From Darksidea phi (lineage: Eukaryota; Ascomycota; Dothideomycetes; Pleosporales; Lentitheciaceae): a stretch of DNA of 64,000 nt. The notes beneath the pieces are model-generated. The model ran no database searches and was not told the origin of the DNA. It saw only the letters and a list, made by a program, of their open reading frames with translations. Location: contig JASJFT010000014.1 of the NCBI GenBank assembly GCA_030770425.1, forward strand, positions 1 to 64,000, given 5' to 3'. Position numbers and translations under genes: made by a program. Below are positions 56,874-64,000 of this stretch, piece by piece. The stretch's first letter is position 1; the number at the start of each line of letters is the position of its first letter.

Positions 56874-58900
56874 AGTAGTAAAGGGAGCCTCTCGATTAAG
56901 CGTTAAAGGCTTAGGTAAGCGGCGAAATATTAGACTAGGCTCTAAAGGGCTATTATTTAGAAGTATCTTTAGTTAGAGTTTATTATCTATTCTATTATAT
57001 AGTAAATAGAGGAAATAGTTTAATTTAACTAATTTTAATTATCTATTTTATTAACCCTTTCTTTCTACCTCTTTAACTATAGGTCGTAAGCTTCGCTACC
57101 TTATCTCTAATATACCTATATACTATAGTTTTTAGTAACGTCTATAGGGCTTATAATAGTCTATCGAACTAGAGTAGAGAGAAGAGTTAGATAAAAAGAT
57201 AATAGAATTAGAAGTTTTACTATAACCCTAAGGCTTAATTAATAATATCTAGATATAATAAATACTAAATACTATAAATAAATATATATAGGCTTAGAAT
57301 AATATAATAGTACGTTAGACGAAGTAATTAGAGTAAGTAATAATAGTATTATAAACTAATACTAGATAATAATAAAAGATTTCTAAAAGGAAGATATTTA
57401 GCTAGAATATTTTAGAAATTTTAATAAAAGAAATTATAGGGAATCCCTAAAAGGGAAATACGCGACTAGAATATTTAGAAATCTTAATATAAGATTAAGG
57501 GGAATAGTATAACTCTCTATTAAACCTCGCCTATTAGTAAAAAGAGAAAAAGGATATAATAATATAAACTACTAGCGCTACGACGTAGTTATTAGGTTAG
57601 AAGACTAACGCTAGTATTAGTAAATCTAGACGAAATAATAATACTAACTAGCTTACGAGGACGGAGGAGGTATATAAGAGTAATATCTTTTAAAAAATTA
57701 AGAGTACTAGATATATTCTTTTATTATTATTACTATACTTAGTCGAAACTTTATTAGTTAATATTTAAGATAGTACTAGCTAGCTTTAAGTAATTACCCT
57801 TTAAATACCCCTAGTTAAGTAACTAACTACTTCTTAGGTAAGAAGAAAACTTATCTAATAAAAGAAAAAGAAAGATCTTTAAGATTAAAGACTTATTATT
57901 TATTAATACGCCTACTAGTACTTTAGAGTAGAACTAGCCTAAAAAAGAAGAAAGTAAGAAGGAGAGTAAGAAGGTAAAGTATAATTAAAAGAAGAGACGT
58001 TTAATTCGATTAATTTAGAAGGAACTAGAGAAGGAGAGTATTTAAAAGAGTTATTAATTCTATACTAAAGTTAGTAAAGTTAGCTTAGATAATAGCTCTA
58101 AAAGTAAGGATAAGTTAAACGATAATAAAGATAATATAATAAACTATAAGCTTTATTATCTAGAACTCTAGAAGAAGAAGCCCGAGAAGCTATTAGTATC
58201 GGCGTTTAATCTATTAATCCTTAGGGTAGCTACTATCCTAATTATAGACTAACCCTAATAACTAATTAATAAGAGAATAAACGTCTATTTTTTATTTTTA
58301 CTACGCGATTCTAATACGTCGTTATTTACTAGTATAAATATTATATAGTTCTTAGAGAACTACGAGTTTAATACGGACGGAATAGAGTAGAATAAGTAGA
58401 ATAAGAAGAAGTTTCTTCTCTATTTCTATAATTTATTTTAAAGAGTATATATTATTAAGATATATTATTATTAGATATTAGCTCTTAAGGAAGTTACCTA
58501 ATAGTCTTATATATCTCTTAGGTAGATTATACCCTAGAGAGGTAGCGATTTATCTCGTCTATACTAGAATACTACTATTTACTTCTAACTAGGGAACTTA
58601 TTCTCTATATTATCTTTTAAGAACCTATTTTTTAATATTCGAATCGCTCCCTATATAAGATAGCTTAGAGCGACGAAGTTATCTAATACTACTAGAGTAA
58701 AGAACTAACGCCGTTAATACGGATAGTATTACTACCTAAGTATTATATTAAAGGTAATAAATATCTTATACCCTAGCTTAATTCTATTTATTAATATTAT
58801 TAGGTTAAATAGCTAAAAACGTTCTAGAAAGTCCTACTCTAGACTAAATTATAGCCGAACTCGTCTAACTATATAAGTAGAAGTAAAACGAACTTAATAA
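56874..58900. repeat. Unassigned RIP-degraded sequence
   Basis: TA-rich with CA and TG nearly absent. It includes purine-rich runs (for example around 57,930-58,040) that could be the charged part of an old gag or transposase. No motif I can name. Confidence 0.4.
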
Positions 58901-61900
58901 GACTATACTAGTCTAACTACGCGAAGAATATAGACGATATAAAGTAGGAGACCTTATAATAATTTAATTAGAGATTATTCCCCCTATTAATACTTGAATA
59001 ATAGTACTATCTCCTATAAATAGCCTTTTACGTCCGAAGGATCCCTATATATTTATAAAGAAGAACTATTAGGACTATAACCTTTAAATAGTAGACTATA
59101 AGGTCTATTTTATAGATAATTTATAAAACTTTCTTTAAGAGTATTAGAAGATATCTTTTAGTACTTATTATATTTTAGAAGAGCTTAAGACGTTCTAGAG
59201 AATAGAATAATAATAATAACTAATCCTTAACCCTATATAGGAACTAACTTAGGAATAATTATTAAAGAAGATACTAGATATACTAGAAACGAAACTAGAA
59301 AGAAAGTAATAGGTAATAGAGGCCCTTAAAAATTATAAATAGTACTCTTATTAGAGCTCTACTAATCTTCTTAATTATATAAGATCTCTCTAAAAGAAGA
59401 TTAATTAGGTATCTAAAAGTAATTAGATCTTAAAGTTTTTTAACTATCTATTAGAGTAGATTAAGGATAATTTATTTTATTAAGACCCTAAAAGATAGTT
59501 AAGTATCTAAGATTATAAAGAGGCGGCTAATATAAGCTAGCGTTACTATTAATATAAGTAGGGGAAGCCTAAGGTTAAATTTAAAGAAAAGAGGTAGAAA
59601 TCTAACTAGAAAAATAATAGGGACCTAGTAAAGACTCCGAAAAAATTTAAGTAGAATAAAGGGTATCTATTAGGGTCTAAAAAGGACGTTAAGTTTAATA
59701 GTAATATTACTAGTTCTAAAGTAGTCTATTACTACTATAATAAACCCGGATATATAAAACTAGACTACGAAGTATTTAAGAAGGCTAAGACGACTAAAAA
59801 AAAGAAGTTAGAAAAAGCTATAAGTCTAAAGAAATAATTTTTACTCTTTTAGTTTATATAAACCTTATTAAGGAGATATCTAGAGAAGATTTAAGCTAAC
59901 TATATAATATACTTTACCTAAAGTCTATAAAATTACTAACTATTCCTATAATAGTTAAGTCTAAAGATTTAGAAGTACTTATTAACCTAGGGTTATAGTT
60001 TAATCTCTTATTAGCTAAAGCTACTAAGAAGATAGACTTAATAGTAGAATTCTTACCTAAACTCCTTATAGAGGTAGTTAATAGGTCTATAATAATAATA
60101 TATAGAGTAACTATTACTAATATATATATTAAGGATATTCGTAGATATATTTAGATATATAATTTATTATTTATAGTTATAAATCTTAATTAATATCCTA
60201 TATACTTAGGAATACTATAGATTAAAGCTTATAATCCGAAATTAAATTTCGTAACGAGGTAAATACGGTATTAGGAAATACTAGATAAATCTACTAGCTA
60301 GTACTAGAAGGTAGTAACTAAATCTACTAAAGAGTTTAATAAAATAGTAAAAAGTCCCTTAGTAGACGTTTATACCGTTATTATCTACGATTTAACTCTT
60401 TTAGATATAGTTTAAAGTCTATTAACCTATTAGCCCGAATATTATATTAATATAGTAGATATAGAATTAAAAGACTCTATAATAGAGCTTTTAGACTATA
60501 GATCTTATAATCTAAGTATAGATCTAGAATCTAGAGGGGTTCTATCTTATTAACTATTATATAACCTCTTAGCCTTAGAATTAGAGATATTAAGGAAGTA
60601 TATTAATAAGTATCTAGCTAGAGACTAGATTAGACGCTTAAAGTCTTCTACTAAAGTACTAATTCTCTTTATAAAGAAGAAAGATAGTAGCTTAAGATTA
60701 TATATAGACTATAGAGGTCTAAATAAGATTATAATTAAAAATTATAGTCTTTTACCCCTAATCTAAGAATCCTTAGAACGTTTAGTCTAGGTAAGGTAGT
60801 TTATTAAGCTTAACTTAAGTAAAGCTTACTACTAGGTCCGAATAAGGGAAGAGGATAAATAGAAGACTACCTTCTAGATACGTTATAGGTATTTTAAATA
60901 TATAATAATACCTTTTAGACTAATAAACGTTCTAGCTACCTTCTAGACCTATATTAACTATATTCTAGTAGGACTAGTAGATATAATATATATTATATAC
61001 CTCGATAATATTTTAATCTTCTTTAATATAGAGAAGGAATATAAGGTATATATTTAGGAAGTATTATAAAGATTATATAAAGTAAAGCTTTTCTATAATC
61101 TAAAGAAGTATAAATAGTATACTAAGTTTATAGAATATCTAAGGTATTTAATTATACCCGAAGAAATCTTAATAGACTTAAAAAGGATTAAAACTATCTA
61201 AGAATAGTCTATATTCTATACTATACGTAATATTTACGTATTTATTAGCTTTATAAACTATTATCGTCGTTTTATTAACGAATTTAGCTAAAAAGTATTT
61301 CTACTTATTTAAATAATATAAAAGGCGCCCGGAGCTACCTAAGCTAGGCGAGCTATAAGAAGGGAGGAAAGCTAATCCCTAGATATAGGTTTAGAGAGAA
61401 GAAAGGTATAGAATAAGCTAAAAGGCTTATTTACTATAATACTAATTCTTACTTATTTTAAGAGGGGACGAAAAACTAGAATAAAGATTAATACCTTAGG
61501 AGATATAATTATAGGTATATTAAGCTAATTAATACCTAATAGTAATAAAAAGACCTAATAGAGGTTTATTAACTTTTACTTAAGAAAATTAGTTATAGTT
61601 AAGTATAATTATAATATATACGACTAAGAACTCCTCGTAATTATTAAAAGTTTAACCTATTAGAGATATTACCTTAATAGATAGTTTTTTAAAGTACTTA
61701 TAGACTATAATAACCTAAAATAGTTTATAAAGATAAAATTTCTAAATTAATATTAAGTCTATTTCTATTTAGTACTATTAAAGTTTAATTTTATTATTAA
61801 ATACTAATTAGAATTTATAAACCCGACGGACGGACCTTTATATTAACTCGATTATATTATAAAGGTAAAAGAACTAGTATAAAAATAAAATAAGTTTTTT

Positions 61901-63650
61901 ATTAAGCTAATATAAGATTTACTAAGTAGGAGTCTATAAAAGGTTAGTACTCTTATTACTACTATTACGCGAGCTATAATAGCCTAAGAAAAAACTAATA
62001 AAATAAAAAGGACTATTTATTACTTTTAATATAAAGACTTAACTTAAAAGGAGACGAAACTCTATTAAGAGACGTTAGTAAGAGAGAAAGAAGATAACTT
62101 AGAAATAGAGAAGAACTCTAACGACCTAGATAACTTAATAGGTATTAAGAGTAACCTTAATAAAGAGTCGAAGATAAATAAAGATAGAAAAACTCTTATA
62201 AATCCTAAAGGTAATAAAATATACTAAAATAGACCTAAATACCTTATAATAATAGAAGAAATAGTTATAATAATCTAAGAGTACTATAATACCCCTCTAT
62301 TCGACTATTTTGGTATAATAAGGATATTAGCTAAGCTACGAAGAAAATATATATAGACCGGGATAATAGAGATAGTAAGAAAGTATATCTATAACTATAT
62401 ATACTATAATAAAGTAGTCGTCTACTATTATAAACTATATAGTCTATTATAACTATTACTAATCCCTAGTAACTCTTAGTAAGAGGTTATAATAGATTTT
62501 ATTACTAAACTACCTCTAAGTAAAAATAATAGGGTAGTATATAATACTATTCTAGTTATAGTATATTATTTCTTTAAAATAGTATACTATATCCTAACGT
62601 AAAGTAATTAGGATGGTATTAATTTAGCCTAAGTCTAGATCTATAAGATTATCTAATTATATAGTACTCCTACTATAGTTCTATCTAATTAAGGTCTAAT
62701 TATAAATATAAAGTATTAGAACTCTTTTAATTACTATTTAAACTTAAAAAGAATTCTTACTTCTATATACTATCTATAAACTAATAGTTAAACTAAAAGA
62801 TAGAACTAAATACTAGAATAATATCTAAGATACTATTATTATATTAAATAAGATAATTAGGTACTATAGATATCGTTAGTAGAGTTTATATATAATAATA
62901 GTATATATTCGACTATAAAATAAATACTATTCTATATTTATTATAGATTTACCCTATAAGGTATAGATTAGTCTATTCGGCTACTCGACGACGGAGAATC
63001 GCCCCGTAAATACGTAATAGCTACTAGATTAATTAAGATTAGGGCCGAATATATCTAAAAACTTAAGACTATTAATAAATACTAATAATAATTTTAAAAT
63101 AAGAAAAGAATACTCCTTAAACTAGAGATAGGGGACTAAGTATATATTTTAACGTACTACTTTAGATCTTATTACCTAAAAAAAAAATTAGACTAGAAAT
63201 ACTTAGACCTAGGTATAGTAATAGAAAAAATTAGAATAGTAGTCTACTAAGTAGACCTACTAGGTACCTTAGACGTCTATCCGATCTTTTATATATCCCT
63301 ATTAGAACTATATAATCTAAAGGAATTACTACTATATCTAAAAGGCCTAGCTATAGATATACTCTAATAAGTAGAAGATAATATCTACGAAATTAATAAA
63401 TTAATTAATAGAAAATAAGATAAAGATAGAAATTAGTATTATCTAGTTTCTTAGAAAGATTACCTACTAGAAGAGAATTCTTAGGAATTTAGTATAAATA
63501 TAAGTAGAAATACGCTTAAAATATTCTATTTAAAGAAAGAAATTACCTTAAGATACTAAAAGGCGTCTAAAAAGTCTAAAAAATAACTACTAGGTCGTTA
63601 GTTACTAAGAAGGGGAATAGTAATAAACGAAAAAGTCTATTAAGAATAAA
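58900..63650 (+). mobile_element. Second Ty3/Gypsy element, internal region, RIP-inactivated
   Basis: Plus-strand remnants follow gag-pol order. A gag zinc knuckle lies at 59,727-59,771, now YYYYNKPGYIKLDY, where the family has CxxCxxxGHxxxxC. Reverse transcriptase spans about 60,590-61,300 ([31 protein letters not shown], and the box YLDNILIFF at 60,998-61,024). Then comes an RNase H region. Integrase core sequence includes DFITKLPLSKN near 62,490-62,525 and YNNSIYSTIK near 62,890. All frames are broken by stops at former Gln, Trp and Arg codons. I could not find its LTRs; a GGCCGAAGGGCC palindrome near 63,722 may mark LTR sequence at the 3' side. Element limits are approximate. Confidence 0.75.
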
Positions 63651-64000
63651 ATTATTTTAATATACCTTCTACTATTAGTAATATATTTTAAGAAAAATAT
63701 TTCTAAGTTAGATTTCCCCTAAGGCCGAAGGGCCTAGGGTTTTTACTAGTAGAAATATTCTTAGTAGTAGTTTAATAGTATTAAGAAAAGGAAAAGATAG
63801 TATAATTAGTTATATTTAATTATATTTAGTTATAAAAGGGTAAAGTTAGAGGTAATTAGTAAGATTATAACTATCTAAGAGCTAGAGTTTTCTAATATTC
63901 TACTAAATAAACTAGCTAGGCGTAAATCTATCCTAAACGTCGAAATTTATAGCTAGGTATTATAGAAAAGACCTATATTATACCGAGTACCTTATTTCTT
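63651..64000. other. AT-rich tail of the window
   Basis: Contains AAGGCCGAAGGGCCT, a near-perfect hairpin, then further TA-rich sequence running off the window. Probably LTR or flank of the second Gypsy element. Confidence 0.35.

Overview
The window looks like nuclear DNA of a filamentous ascomycete, most likely a Dothideomycete such as a member of Pleosporales. The reasons are short GT-AG introns of about 48-70 nt with CTAAC/CTGAC-type branch sites, HET-domain and NACHT genes, a DUF3176 membrane protein, plant-type O-methyltransferases, and a long AT-rich block with the signature of repeat-induced point mutation (RIP). The lineage call is an inference. I identified no tRNA or rRNA gene.

The window has two compartments. 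Bases 1 to about 44,800 are normal gene-bearing DNA with three islands of RIP-like sequence (about 21,984-24,610, 38,345-38,705 and 44,830-44,948). From 45,972 to the end it is AT-rich repeat wreckage in which CA and TG dinucleotides have almost vanished. That block holds a 7-kb Ty3/Gypsy element with both LTRs on the minus strand (49,293-56,322), a second Gypsy element on the plus strand (about 58,900-63,650), a reverse-transcriptase fragment, and remnants I could not assign.

Layout: 0.2-14 kb holds four paralogous genes of an unrecognised family (212-2032, 4489-6507, 10216-11619 minus, 12259-13872), with a small hypothetical gene, a secreted Cys-rich GPI-type gene and a broken O-methyltransferase among them. 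14-17 kb is largely empty. 17.1-21.6 kb holds a peroxisomal acyl-CoA synthetase (4-coumarate-CoA-ligase-like) diverging from a DUF3176 membrane protein. 22-24.6 kb is a repeat plus a RIP-degraded HET gene. 25.6-31.6 kb holds a macrodomain gene, a second and better preserved but broken HET gene, and an MFS sugar/quinate-type transporter. 32.4-36.3 kb holds an AT-hook protein and a fifth, divergent member of the family. 37.3-38.3 kb is a P450 pseudogene cut by an AT-rich insert. 40.6-43.7 kb is a NACHT NTPase with degenerate ankyrin-like repeats. 44.9-45.5 kb is the tail of a second O-methyltransferase pseudogene.

The most novel content is the five-member family. It has a conserved core of about 190 residues, a second C-terminal module in at least three members, and AT-hook-like motifs in two, which suggests nuclear DNA- or chromatin-associated proteins. 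The remaining theme is decay. Four recognisable genes (two O-methyltransferases, a P450, a HET gene) carry stops, frameshifts or truncations, a second HET gene is RIP-wrecked, and a fifth metabolic gene (the acyl-CoA synthetase) has a damaged splice donor. Exon-intron structures were worked out by hand from splice signals and reading frame.
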